From: Sequoia sempervirens
Taxonomy: Eukaryota > Streptophyta > Pinopsida > Cupressales > Cupressaceae
DNA: 64,000 nucleotides
Assembly (NCBI GenBank): GCA_007258455.2
Contig: VDFB02000001.1
Location: forward strand, 17,480,162-17,544,161
Direction of reading: 5' to 3'
The notes under the pieces were generated by a model. It was given only the letters and a program-made list of their open reading frames with translations, had not been told where the DNA came from and searched no databases. Of the stretch, positions 10,801 through 23,281 are shown one piece after another (position 1 is the first letter of the stretch; every line of letters starts with the position of its first letter). Position numbers and translations under genes: made by a program.

Positions 10801-11735
10801 TTACATAATGGCTCAAAGAGATGTCATCTCATGGAATGAAATGATATGATTGCAGAATGTGCATAAAGTGGATTTTGCAAGGGAGCTCTCAAAATCTTTA
10901 AATTAATGAAGCACTCTGGAACACTGACATTGTAAGTTTTGCTTATGTTCTAGATGCATGCAATCATGCAGGTTTAGTGGATAAGGGTTGCACATACTTC
11001 ACACGTCAATAACCCTTATTGCATTACATATATAGCTAATAATTAGGTGTGCATGGTTGACCTTTGTGCTCATGTTGGCTATCTTTAGGACACCCTAAAC
11101 ATTTTTTTTGAGATGCTAGTTAAGTATTTCATTCCTATGTATCATATATGAATATAGGTTGAGTATTCCAACAACACTAGTTTTTTAGATGGATCCTAAA
11201 AATGCTACAACTTATGTTCTTCTCTAAAAAATCTATATAGAAGCGGGTATGTGTGGTGAGGTTCAAATAGTAGGGAGATTGATGAAAGATAGAGGAATTC
11301 AAAAGATACCTGCATGTAGTTGGATCGAAGGGTATAAAATGGTACATGATTTTTTGTGTAGGAGACATATCACATCCAAAAGCATGGGAGATCTATGCAA
11401 AATAGGAGAAATTAGCTTGGAAAATGAAGGAAATAGGATATTTCCAAATTCAAGACTTTTACTCAATGTTGTAGAATAAGAGAAAAAGAATCATTTATCT
11501 ACCACCATAGTGAAAAGTTAGTAATTACATTTGGTTTGTTAAACATGGCCCCTGGTACAACTATCAGAGTTGTTAAGAACCTTCAAGTATGTTATGATTT
11601 TCACATTGCATCTAAATTCATCTCCAAGATTGTTGCAAGAGAAATTGTTCTGAGAGATGTGAATTATTTCCATCATTTTAAATAGGGATAATGCTCTTGT
11701 GGATAATATTGGTGATGCTAAATGAAACAATCTAA
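10801..11735 (+). pseudogene. PPR pseudogene, PLS class with E and DYW domains
   Basis: Successive frames match the C-terminal half of a plant organelle RNA-editing PPR protein: RDVISWNEMI (about 10817-10850), a region resembling the end of the PPR array with many stops, then the E domain (KDRGIQKIPACSWIEGYKM, 11288-11345) and the DYW deaminase. In the DYW part the HSEKL motif with zinc His and catalytic Glu is present (about 11500), and APGTTIRVVKNL is clear. The CxxCH site reads VCYDFH, so one zinc Cys has become Phe. The terminus reads CSCG, stop, YW. Frameshifts and stops throughout make it a clear pseudogene. PPR-DYW proteins act in mitochondria or plastids. Confidence 0.85.
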
Positions 11736-11974
11736 AAAATAGGCTTACACTATAATAATGTGCACTACAATAGATATCCAGTAATAATGAAGGGACATCC
11801 ATCAAAGCATAACAATAAGTATTTTTTTGGTCATATTTTGTAGTTACAAGTGCCCTACTAGACATACATGAAAATGTGGAAGCAATATACACAAGGAAAT
11901 AAAACTATTTGAAAAAAATGCCTCAAAGAAATGTTATATTTCTTTTTATAATTTAACCACAATACTGCACCATT

Positions 11975-12036
11975 TTGACATAATCCTTGTGGTGATGCAG
12001 GATGTTACTACTACACCACACTATTATTGCTTAGCC
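11975..12036 (+). repeat. Left edge of a 51-bp tandem array, cut by the next element
   Basis: ggtgatgcaggatgttacta and the following ctacaccacactattattg match the units at 23656-23930 on the far side of the large insertion. It ends with tagcc at 12032-12036, the proposed target-site copy. Confidence 0.75.
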
Positions 12037-15023
12037 TGATAGAGCTTCCAAGGTTTTTGTAATTTCTGGGGATCCCATTGACATGGTCTACAAATTAAAC
12101 CCTCATTTTCATGATGTGGACAAGGTTTGTTTTGAACAAACTTTGGTTGTTATATTTTCATGTTGACATGCCCTACTAGTGTGTCATTACTTAAGTCATC
12201 ACTTGAACCATTGTATACATTCAACTACCAACCCCTTTGGTCTAGAGTGCTAGTTACCCAGTCAGTCATTGATTTTAATTGCATCCTAATGTTGGGTGTT
12301 AAATTCTTCCCAAAATGACTTAAGCTTAAGTCATCTATTTGTGAGGGTCATGTCACTGTTGGCCTAGTATTTACCCCTTCTTTAATGCTAACCTTACTGT
12401 GTATGTAGGTTTAGTGATTCAAGACCATGAGAAGAGATCTTGACTATACCCCACTAGCTTACAAGTGAAAAATGGCGACCGGTTATGTAGTGCAAGGACA
12501 ATGAGATGATGATGCATGTCTTCAAATAGACATGGGGCCCAGTCTCCACTATTTGGCTCATTGTCCATGCTTCTAAACTGATGAACGAGGTTAAATGATA
12601 GGGGATAATCACCATTGTTCCCTACTAGCTCATGAGGAGAAGGTGAAGGCTCATTAAAGGCCCAAAGATTAGTGAGATCCTGAAATGTTGATCAATCCAC
12701 CCAATCCATGAGATAGATGATGCTTAATGATGAAAAATTTTCCATCTAAGGTGGGTTAATATCATTGGCCAAAGAAAAATTAGTGAAGCACTGTTGGACT
12801 TCAAACTTGATCAACCTAAATTGGGCCATTTGATCTAGCATCTCATCATCAAATTAATGGCTGACATTCAAAGTTGAAAAACTAGCACATGATAACCATT
12901 TCATTCTACAACCAGTGGGCATTAATGATATACTCTCTATAGGTACAATCAAATTGATCCCTGTGTGTGTGAAAACTTAATTTCCAACATAATGAAGTAT
13001 GATATGTAGATTTTCATGCATTTGGGAATTAAATGGTGAAATTACGCATGCCAAGGAATTCTACAGTTTGCGCGTGTGTTTTTCATTGAACATTGATGAT
13101 TGCTATCATCACTCTCTTCAATAAATAGGAGTGAGTTGCTATTTTCACCATAGCAATTAGTTAACAAGTCTTTGAGTTTGTGTAGAGAGCCAAGGTTACA
13201 AGTGTAGATTTTTTGGTGGCAGAATGAGCAAGCTTGGTGTTTCATTAGTTCTTGTACAGAGTTCTTCTCAACTAAATTCATAGAGGTCCCATGATGAAGA
13301 TCTGGAGCTAAGAAAAGGCACACATGAGGATAATAGGGGAAAAGGATTTTCACCTATTGATACTAGATGCAACTATCATTTGAAAGGCTAGGTCATGAGT
13401 TCAGAGGAAGCGGAAGTAAAAGGAGAAGAAACTATTGTGTCTACCAATAGAATTCAATGCAAGCTTTGATATGGTCATGACTTCTTTGGATGAATTTTTT
13501 TTCCCATTAACATCACAAAGTGCTCATCAGAGAATAAAAAAGAGATGTATTCTAGCTACCGTGAATATCCCAAGACCTTGGCTCGAGCTCCATCTCCTAG
13601 AGTTGAGGTGTTGTCCATTCAGCCTCTAGTGGTCAGGACTCCTAGTGGGTGTGATAGTGTTGTGCTAAAGTGAGACAAGGATGAGGAAGGGGTTGAGGTT
13701 TCATCTCCAACCCTCGCTACAACACAAAGTGGGCATGTGTATTTTGGTGTGTGTGCTACTAGTGAAAGGTCTTCTAGTCGATGAAAAGGTGGTGGTGAAT
13801 AGAATTTGTGTTGTTTAATGATTTTTGTGCCAGTCATTTTTTCTCTTTGCATGCGTGGAAACTTTTTGGGGTGTTGGATGTTGATTGCGTGCCCTTGTGG
13901 TAGTATGATTGTTGGGCTTGTTGCTTACATGGTGGTTGAATAAATTTTGGTGGTACTTTATTTCTTTCTTATGGTGGTTATGGCAATTTTGTTTTCCCTG
14001 TTTCAACAAAATCATCATGTGGGGGAATTTTGAAATGCAGCCAAAATGTGGTACGAAATGAAATTTTGTAATGTAATTGCATTTCAACCCTAAAGCTTGT
14101 TTTCTCTCTTACTCTATAAAAGGGAATGTAGGGCTCATTTGTAGGGGTTCTAATTTTTGGAGTCTTTAGGTCTAATATGTAAAAGGGTAGAAAATAGAAG
14201 AATACCAAAAAATAGGATAGTAGAATTGTCTTGGGTTTTGAACTTTTCATATGAGAATCTTAAAGAGTTTTGTAGAAATTATTGATACCAAAATAAATTC
14301 CATACATAGTTCATTTACTCTTCTCTACAAACCATTTTGCAATTTTTGAACATAATATCAATTATATTTGTTTCATCTTTAGATGTTTCATTCGAATGCA
14401 TGCCTTCATTTCTTCTTTGATTCAATGAATTAATTAACTAATTAAATGGGGTCATGAACTTGTGATGATTTACTGAGAATTTGGTAAGAAGTGATGAATT
14501 GTGTGCAAAGAGTTTCCATAATGTAAGTCCCTATGGAAATAGTCCATAATTATCAAATTTAAAGAATTTCTACATGATAGGTTGTAAGATGCATGACTCC
14601 ATTTCCCAATTGATGAAGACACTATTTTGTTTGTCTTGGTATTTGTCTTTCTAGTAATAGTGATATATCAAAATATTGATTCAGGGTTAGAATACAATTC
14701 TTTTAAAATTTATATACAATGAAGCATGTATGTGAGATATTTTCCATGTTCCTAGAGAATTGATGGATATTTGCTTGAAGATTAGCCAACCTTTGAGTGA
14801 TTTGTGTCTTTTACCCCTTATAGGAACCAGTTTGTGATTTTCTATGTCATTTATTGAGGTAGTCAAATAAAATGTTAAAAGAAACACCCTTCTAGGTCCC
14901 ACAAGTAGAATATTTCAGTCTTCAAATGAATCTTGTCAATTGGCCATTCACTTTAAGGGTCTTGATCATAGGAGTTGGCTACTCTTTAGAGATTCCTTAG
15001 GTGTACTATGTAGAACACCAATA
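12037..15023 (+). repeat. 5' LTR of the gag-only element, about 2.99 kb
   Basis: 12037 to about 13787 aligns with 19477 to about 21214, and about 14673-15023 aligns with about 23298-23655. The middle 885 bp (13788-14672), including the TATA box at 14115, has no counterpart in the 3' LTR. It ends just before the primer site. Confidence 0.85.
14115..14122 (+). promoter_or_regulatory. LTR TATA box
   Basis: TATAAAAG in the context ttactc-TATAAAAG-ggaatg, within the 5' LTR. The matching section is missing from the 3' LTR. Confidence 0.6.
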
Positions 15024-15026
15024 GAA

Positions 15027-15044
15027 TGGTGACTTTGCTAGGGA
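15027..15044 (+). other. Primer-binding site, tRNA-Arg type
   Basis: tggtgactttgctaggga begins three bases after the LTR end. It is close to the primer site of the Tat-like element at 1212 and to the tRNA-Arg complement TGGCGACTCCGCTGGGG; every difference is a transition. Confidence 0.65.
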
Positions 15045-15680
15045 AATTCTCATTTTCAAAACACATATATGAAATGTAGAATCAAAGGGTGAAGCAAACC
15101 TGAACATCTTGATTGGATAACAACAAATTGTATAACTTGGAAAATATTTTGAGTGCAAAAAAGACTGAAGGATCCAAATGTGACTCTATTGTGGAAGATA
15201 GCACAAAATTTCTACTACTTGTAAAGAAACTTCATCTCACTTGAAGTTTAGTCCTCTAGAAGGAGGTGACGAATCTAACCCAAAAAACCTATCAAAGCGT
15301 ACATCAATTGATCGGATCTGAAACTTACAAGGCAAAGGATAGTCACATGCTCCAAATTACCAGGTACTTTCATAGAATTTGAAGAAATAGGAGTGTATTA
15401 TTGGTAAATCAAGATAAATTTCCCATACCTGAGATGTAAATGATTCCTTGATGAGTGAATTAGCACTAGATGAGGGAATGATAGTAATATTTTAGCATGC
15501 TTTTATGTACAAGTTAAATTCTTGCATAATGATGAAAGGAGCATGTCAAATTGTTAGATCTTAGGTAGCATTTGTAAGAAGTACATATGCTAGAAGCTTA
15601 GGATCATATTTTGTGAAAGAAATTGGGATAATATTGTATGTTTTCCTGGTATATTCTAAATTCCTTTTCAATAGTTAAGG

Positions 15681-16328
15681 ATGAGTTGTCAATTCACATC
15701 AGCTGGCATAAATATGGAAAAAGACATGCAAGGTGAACAATCATTGTCTCACCAAAGCAATTTCAGTATTGATAGATACAAGGATATTAGCTTTGACAAT
15801 ATTTGTGGTCACCCAAACATGGTACCACCTAAGGTCAGGGACAAAATACCAAGATTCAGCCATGAAAAGTCAGAATCAACAAGTAGGCATGTGCAAGAAT
15901 TTTTTGATGTGATGGGTGATTATGAAATAGACCCTAAAGATGTGGATATGAAGTTATTTGTTCAATCTCTAAAAGGAGATGCAAGAGACTAGTTCTCTTT
16001 TCTACTTGTTTCTTCTGTACATTGTTGGAATGAACTTAAGGCAGCCTTCATGGACCAATTTGGTGAAAGGATAAACCCAAGTGTTGCAAGAAAGAATTTC
16101 ATGGAGATTTCTAGGGATAAGGGGGAATTGGTCCCTACTTTCAACCTTAGATTTTCCAAGCTCATAAGGGAAATCCTTGAGCACATGAGACCAAATGATG
16201 TAGAGTGTTTGGTTGTATATTTGGGAGCATTTGATAGTAAGATGAGCTTCTTGTTAAGAGATAAAGAGCCTGCCACCTTAGAGAAAGCCTACAAAGAGGC
16301 TATTAACATTGAGAATAATTTGAAATAA
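15681..16328 (+). pseudogene. gag domain of the gag-only element
   Basis: Starting at the ATG at 15681, one frame gives about 215 codons with a single TAG at 15990-15992, where a Trp is expected (GDARD, stop, FSF; TGG to TAG). The segment PPKVRDKIPRF is followed by HVQEFFDVMGDYEIDPKDVD and MKLFVQSLKGDARD, and then FMDQFGERINP, with helices to about 16328. This is the retrotransposon gag capsid-like domain of plant Ty3/gypsy elements. The frame continues past a TAA (16326) that looks like a mutated CAA. It would form the particle that packages element RNA. Confidence 0.85.
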
Positions 16329-18467
16329 TCAATCATGAGAGAACCCACGATTGCTAGCAGTAGTTCTAATAGCATTCAGGCTATTGAGCCAAACCAATCT
16401 GGAAGTAAAAATGTTTGTCAAGAAACGGAGCTCATAGATGTTGCATTTGCATTACTCCCAATGGATGTAGAACATGAACAAGCATCATCCTCACATTAAC
16501 CAAGGATGGGAAAGGCTGACTTGATTTTCTTTGTTAGAAAGTTGTATGAAATGAAGACATGTGAATGAGTCACCATACGACTTGTTTTCAAGATTCTTGG
16601 ATGTCTTGATGGAGATACCAAAGAATTTAAGGCCCAATGACTTACTGTACATTAATTTTTTTGTGAAGCCTACATATTAGGATCCAACCAATGGTCCGAG
16701 AATCAAAGGCCGCATAGCCTTGATCAAGTAGTGGATTGGATAAATAATCTAGAAGAAATTAAGCATGGTCATATGCCCCTAGTTGTTTCCCATAATGTGG
16801 GCAATAATTTTCATAGTGAGGAGGATCAAAGACTAAGATTGAAAAATTAAGGAGAAGCATCAAAGTTTGAGCAATTGACTATTGAATGTTGTTATTTCAC
16901 AAGCAACATAGAAGCTAGTGCATGTAATAGTGACGAGGATGAAGAGACAGAGTGTGAAAACATGGAGGTAGTACCTAATTATCTCCCTTGGGATGTCATA
17001 AGGTATGAGAAAACACAAGAGGCACAGGGTGAAATCCCACAAATTGATTCAACCAGCACTCATCATGCACCAATTAGTGAGGGGAATACACTTGGTTTCA
17101 ATGATATGGCACAAATGAGGAATCGAAGTTATGAGATCAAGTTTGTACAATCTTCTACTAAATATGATTCTTCTTATGATGTGGATATGGAATCCCTTGC
17201 TTCTAGTAGGGGATACATTGATAGCCTTAAGGGTGTGTGTTTCCTAGGCAATGAGCAGTACTCTTTGTGTGAAGAATTCTCTGAATGTGGGTCAATTATC
17301 ATGAGAAAAAATGATGAGGAGGATGTTGAGAATGTTTCTCTCTATTCTTCAAGTGATTAGACAGTGAGGTTATAAATGATAATCCCTATTGGTATAGAAG
17401 TAATCCTCTTTTTGAAGATACCCCTTATGAGTATTTAGGAAGTACTACTAATGGATGTGTCATGGATGGTGCAAACAAAAATCAAGGTGATATTAAGGTT
17501 GGTAACTTTTCCTTTGAAAATGTCACCCCTGACTGGATAGTCCCCAACAAAATGGAAGATGTGGAGACACAAACACTAGTGAACTAGCTTCCCAACATCT
17601 GATTGAGTAGATTGTGCTTGATAAGTATCAAGAGAATGCCTTAGACTTGTTGGAGTCTAAATGTGACAACTCACATGATAAATAATTTCAATACTATGAT
17701 GTCAGCTTTGAATGTAGCATGGATGTCAAAAGGGATATGTAGATGATTGCACTGATTTTCCTATGGTGACTGGCTATGTTCTTGAAAAGATAATTAAAAT
17801 GTTAGCTATTCATGTTCCATGTGACAGTATTTTCCTTGATATAAAAGGAAGTCCACTCTTAGGAGACCAAGAGGTAAATTAGGATAAAAGCATGGATACT
17901 CAGGCAACATTATTTTATGTTCAAGAGAAGGAATTACTTGGTGATTTTGTAGAATATGTTAGTATTGCAAGATTATTTCATCCATGTGAGGAGCAGTTCA
18001 AAGGAATATATAACCAGGGGAATGATATAAGTTAGTATGAAGCTGGAATGGAGTTTTTTGCAGATGCTCCCTATCTTATGGACCTAATCATGGAACTTAT
18101 TTCATCTCATGAAGATAACACTTGTGACAAAAAGATTGAGGATATGCCTAATCATGTTTTCCTTTTCTCTAATCTTAGAGAAGATTGGACAAATATAATC
18201 CAAAATGTATATGAGGCTTTTAAGTTTGATGAGCAAGTGGAATGTGATTCTACACTTCATGAAAGTATGGAGTATGAGGGTTTCATTTTCCTAGTTCAGT
18301 ATGATGAACCTATCATGGAGAAGAATAAGTGTGGTAAGGTTACATCAAATGTCATAGGCAGTGTTGATTGTGATGGTGTTGATGGCTTGGAATTGCATAA
18401 TGTTCATGTGGAATCATTGTTAGTAAAACAGGCCAAAGTGTTAAATAAAGAAAAGAATTGTCCTTGA
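16329..18467 (+). pseudogene. Unknown acidic ORF continuing from gag
   Basis: The gag frame continues through Ser/Gln-rich sequence (IASSSSNSIQAIEPNQSG) and, after stops, an open stretch at 16875-17360 rich in Asp, Glu and Ser (SDEDEETECENMEVVP). Near 17360 the frame shifts by one (continuing DSEVINDNPYWYRSNPLF), and after more stops a final open part at 18048-18467 includes LREDWTNIIQNVYEAFKF and ends near VLNKEKNCP. I see no protease DSG, no RT or integrase motif and no clear zinc knuckle. Function unknown. Its length (about 710 codons) argues that it was once translated as part of a gag fusion. Confidence 0.6.
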
Positions 18468-18514
18468 ATTTTGGGGGCCAAGGGCCACCAATTTATTAAA
18501 GTAAATTGCAATGT

Positions 18515-19299
18515 GGGTATGTGTAGGATCATGATGGGCCAAAAAGTGGCAATATGATGGGTATTTGTAGGGTATGTGGATGGAAACTTTTTTTTTACAC
18601 AAAATTGATGAAATGAAAAGGGTTTTTAAAGGAGATTCTCAACATTCTACCAATATAAATTATGCTTTACTTTGAATTTAATAAATAATTATTATTCATT
18701 TTCTATTTGAATTATGACTAAAGTCCTGATTGATAGGCTGATTGAAAGACATCTATAGCTTTCAAATGGTATCACATTTTTGGAATCCATAACATGCATC
18801 ACATTCTATGCTTCACATACTATAGGATTAGAAAAAGAAAAATTGAATTTAATGAAGTTTTGATCAAGTTAAGGTGGTCAGACATACGAGTTTTTATATT
18901 TTTTAAAATTTGTAATAAAAAATTTTGGAAAAAAATTACAAAAAAATATACATCACATCTGGACATGAGTCCTCTACTTATGTCTAAAATATTATAAATT
19001 TTTTTAATCATTTTATTGTGGTTAGGGTGGTCATATAGACACCTACTTCTTATTTTTTCCCTGAAATTTAAGTACTACTACATTGAAATTTCAAATTTTT
19101 ACCAAATAGATTTTTTTTAAATAAAATAAAATGAGTAGCTTATAAACTACATTCAATTTGCTACAGATTCTATTCTTACATATTTTTGAAATAAAATAGA
19201 TAACTTATTCAAATTTTTATGTCAAGTTGCCTAACTCTAATTTTTCTAAATTTTTTGCCACTTAAGGGCCTTTTTTCCATGATGATCCTGCACATACCC
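18515..19299 (+). mobile_element. TIR element, 785 bp, copy 1 (non-autonomous DNA transposon)
   Basis: Left end GGGTATGTGTAGGATCATGA; the right end read in reverse is GGGTATGTGCAGGATCATCA, so about 23 bp of TIR match with two differences. A direct 4-bp repeat ATGT flanks it (18511-18514 and 19300-19303). The interior is AT-rich and non-coding. An inverted copy with the same ends is at 37383-38182. The superfamily is not identified. Confidence 0.8.
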
Positions 19300-21220
19300 A
19301 TGTATATTTTGTAAATATTCTACATAGGTTGGTTTGGTGTGTTTTATTTTTGTTGTGTCTACCTACCTTGTCTAGGAAAGCTTCTGGATTTTTATTTTAT
19401 GCCCTGGTCTACTTCAACTTGAGATTCAGATTCTTGCTATACCCACTGGGGGTATACATCCCCGAGCATGAGCCACTGATGGAGCTTCCAAGGTTTTTGT
19501 AATTTTTGGGGATCCCATGGACATGATCTATAAATTAAACCATCATTTTCATGATTTGGAAAAGGTTTGTCTTTGAAAAACCATTGTTTGTTCTATTTTC
19601 ATGTTGACATGCCCTGCCGATGTCTCATTCCTTAAGTCATCACTAGAACTATCGTATATGTTCAGCTATTGGCCCCTCTACTCTAGAGTGCTGGTTACCT
19701 AGTCAATCATCAATTTTAATTGCATCCTAACATTGGGTGTTAAATTTTTCCAAAAATGACTTAAGCTTAAGTCATCCATCTGCAATGGTCATGCAACTGT
19801 TGGCCTAGTATTGGCCCCTTCTTTAATGCTCACCTTACTATGTATCTAGGTTTAGTGATTCAAGAACGTGGGAAGAGATCTTGATCGTACCCTGCCAACT
19901 CATAAATAAAAAATGCCATCCGGTTATGCAGTACAAGGATAGTGAGATGATGATATCTGTCCTCATACAGACATGGGGCCTAGTCTCCACTATTTGGCTT
20001 ATTTCCCATGGTTCTAAAATGATGACTGAGATTGAATGATAGGGGATAATCACCACCATTCCCCATTCGCTTTTGAGGATAAGTTGAAGGCTCATTAAAG
20101 GCTATAGTGATATCCTGATACGTGGATCAATCCACCCAATCTTTGAGACAGATGAAGCTTGCTGATGAAAAAGTTTCCATTTGAGGTGGGTTAACACCAT
20201 CGGCCAAAGAAAAATTAGTGAAGCCCCACTAGACTTCAAACCTAGTCAACCTAGACTAAGCCATTTGATCTTCCATCTCATCATGAGATCAATGACTAAC
20301 ATGCAAAGTTGATAAATTGGCACTTGATAGTCATTTCATTTTGCAACCAGTAGGTATTAATGATCTACTCTCTATACGTGTGATCAAATTGATCCTCGTG
20401 CATGTGAAAACTTAATTACTGGAAATCATGAAGTAGGATATGCAGATTTCCATGCATTTGGGAATTAAATGGTGACAATACACATTCCAATGAATTTTTT
20501 GATTTGCACATGTGTTCTTCATTGAACATTGATGATTGAGCTATCATCACTCTCTTCAATAAATATAAGTGGCGAGTTGCTATTTTCACCATAGCAATTA
20601 GTTTCCAAGTCTTTGAGTTTGTGCAGAGAGCCAAGGTTGCAAGTGTAGATTTTTTGGTGGCAGAATGAGCAAGCCTGCTATTTCATTAGTACCTATATGG
20701 AGGTCTTCTCGACTAAACTCATAGAGGTCCCATGATGAAGACCTAGAGCAAAGACAAGGTGTACAAAAGGATACTAGGGGAAAATTATTTGTACCTGTTG
20801 CTACCAAATGTAGCTATTATCTAAAAGGCCAGGTCATGAGTTCAGAGGCAATGGAAGTAAAAGGAGAAGAGACTATTGGGTCTCCTAGTAGAATTCAACA
20901 CAAGCTTCGATATGGTCATGGATCTTTTAGATGACAAAATTCACCCATTAACATCACAGAGAGCTTGTCAGAGACCAAAATGGAAATGGATTTTGGCTAC
21001 CATCAATATCTCGAGACCTTGGGTTGAGCTTCATCTCCTAGAGCTGAGGTGTTGTCTATTCAACCTCTAGCGGTGAGGACTCCTAGTGGACATGATGGTG
21101 CTATTCTAAAGTGAGACAAGGACAAGGAAGGGATTGAGGTTTCATCTCCAACCCTCGCTACGACATGAAGTGGGTGTGTGTGTTGCTGGTGAAAGCTCTT
21201 CTAGTTGATAAAAACAAGAT

Positions 21221-22019
21221 AAAATCCTAATTAGATGTTAAAACTCAGGATCCCATGGGGTAATTGGTGCCAATTTGATGTGAAAATTGGCCCTTTCCCA
21301 ATTCCTTAGATGTAAGCTTCGAATGTTGAAGATGATATTGAATCACTTTGATGAAAGATGAGAACTCCAAGCCAAATCTGCAAAAAAGCCTAGCTAATAA
21401 GTCAATGATGGATGGGAATGGCTAAGTATTTTAACATGGTAACTTTACAATGTTTGTGGATTGATAAATGAGGAGGGGAGCTCTTCATTTATAGGATTTC
21501 AAGATGGATGAAAGTCCAAATTTGAGAAATGTGGGACTAACATTCATCCAATGATATGGTGCCACTTGTCAAGCTATGAATGTATGATGGCTGTGCAAGA
21601 TTTGGGGTTTGTACCAATAAATTCCAATATTTGAAATTCAAATTTGTTGAAATGACATGTAAGAGGGAAAGGAAAATGCAATAAATGCTACTTGTCTCAA
21701 GGAAAAAGGACATGTAAGAGGTTTTAAATGCCTTGTTGGATGTACATGTTGACTTAGAGTTTTTGAATTCAAATTGAGAGAATATTCCAAAAGATACCTT
21801 GTGAGTAAAATAGAGATTTAATAAATGAATTAAATCTATTTTTATGTGCAACTTGCATTATCTAGAGGATGGGACATGATAAGAGATTAAATTAATCAAG
21901 GGTCAATTAATTTAATAGGAGATTAGATGATGTGACTTATTTGACTTAGATTTTAGGATTTATTTAAATCAAATAATGAGAAGAATGTGATAGGATATTA
22001 ATCAAATAAAGATTAATAC
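21221..22019 (-). repeat. Minus-strand LTR-like repeat, copy A
   Basis: Aligns in direct orientation with copy B (22150-22951), for example tgatgtg[a/g]aaattggcccttt and gggtcaattaatttaatagg. Read on the minus strand, a TATA-like tataaatga lies at about 21486-21494. The shared word order suggests an LTR fragment, but boundaries and internal region are not resolved. Confidence 0.6.
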
Positions 22020-22149
22020 CTGTAAAACACAACAAACAAACATATTAGAAGATTGAAATGCAATTTAAGACCAATATTCCCCATAAAATCCATTTAACTA
22101 TGCTCAAAATAGGAATAAAACAAGAACACAATGAAAGAATATGAAAAAA

Positions 22150-23281
22150 AAAATCCTATTAAGAACATGCAAACTCTTGATCTTATGGGGGAGTTGGTGG
22201 CAATTTGATGTGGAAATTGGCCCTTTCCCAACTCCTATGCAAGCTTTGTTGATTGGTGATGAAGAGTGATCCATTTTGATGAAGATTGATGAAAGCTCCA
22301 AGCCAAAAATCTGCATAACCTAGCTAAGAACTCAATGGTGATGGATATAATTTGCTAATGATTTGAGCATAGTAAGTTTACTAAAATTGTGGATGATGAA
22401 TTAAGGATATGAGATCTTTATTTATAGATTGATAAGTTGAAGAGATGTCCAAATTTGATCAATGTGGGACAAAGATTCAACCAATGATATGATGCCACTT
22501 GTCAACATGTGAGAGGATGAAGGTTGAGCAAGTTTTGAGGATTGTGCCAATAAATGCATAAATTTGAATTTCAAATTTGCTGAAATGACTTGAAAGTGGG
22601 GAAGAAAGAAAGCATTAAATGCCACTTGGCTCAAGGCAAAGGAAATGTAAGGTGGATTTATTGCCCTATTGGAAGGACATGTCAACTCACATTTTTGAAT
22701 TCAAATTTGGGAATAGTCCTTCAAAGATGCCTTGTGAGGAAAATAGAGATTTAATAAATCAATTAAATCTATTTTCATGTGCAAGTTGCAAAATCTAGAG
22801 GATGGGACATGATAAGAGATTAAATTAATCAAGGGTCAATTAATTTAATAGGAAATTAGATGATGTGACTTATTTGACTTAGATTTTAGGATTTATTAAA
22901 ATCAAATAATGAGAAGAATGTGATAAGATATTAATCAAATAAAGATTTTGATTTACTTAATTAAAAGGAGCTGATGTTAGATTAAATCAAATAAAGTTTT
23001 AATTTATTTAATTTAATAGATAGACTTAAGAGATTTAATCAAATAAAATCGATTATTTAATTAAATTGGATAATTAGATCAAAATGATTAATTTAATTAT
23101 CAAGAAGAGGTGACTTAATTAGATAAAATGATTTATTTAATTAAGAGAGGAATATTGATGAATTTAATCAGATAAGGAGATTTGATTAAATGGTTAGATC
23201 GAGAGATGATTCAAGATGAAATTATGTTAGTGGATCAGGATCAAGTGTGCGATATCAATCTATATATTTTTTATGTCTACA
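22150..23281 (-). repeat. Minus-strand LTR-like repeat, copy B
   Basis: Begins on the minus strand with TGTAGACATAAAAAAT at about 23281, a plausible LTR start, and has a TATA-like tataaataaaga near 22417-22425. It is tandem to copy A and more distantly similar to the minus-strand LTR at 53915-54856. The right part (22950-23280) is an A/T-rich run of aatttaatt words. Confidence 0.6.

Noticed and set aside
21221..23281. Two tandem repeats as the LTR pair of one short element
   Set aside because: Lengths differ (about 800 and 1130 bp), no primer site or purine tract could be fixed between them, and the gap is only about 130 bp.
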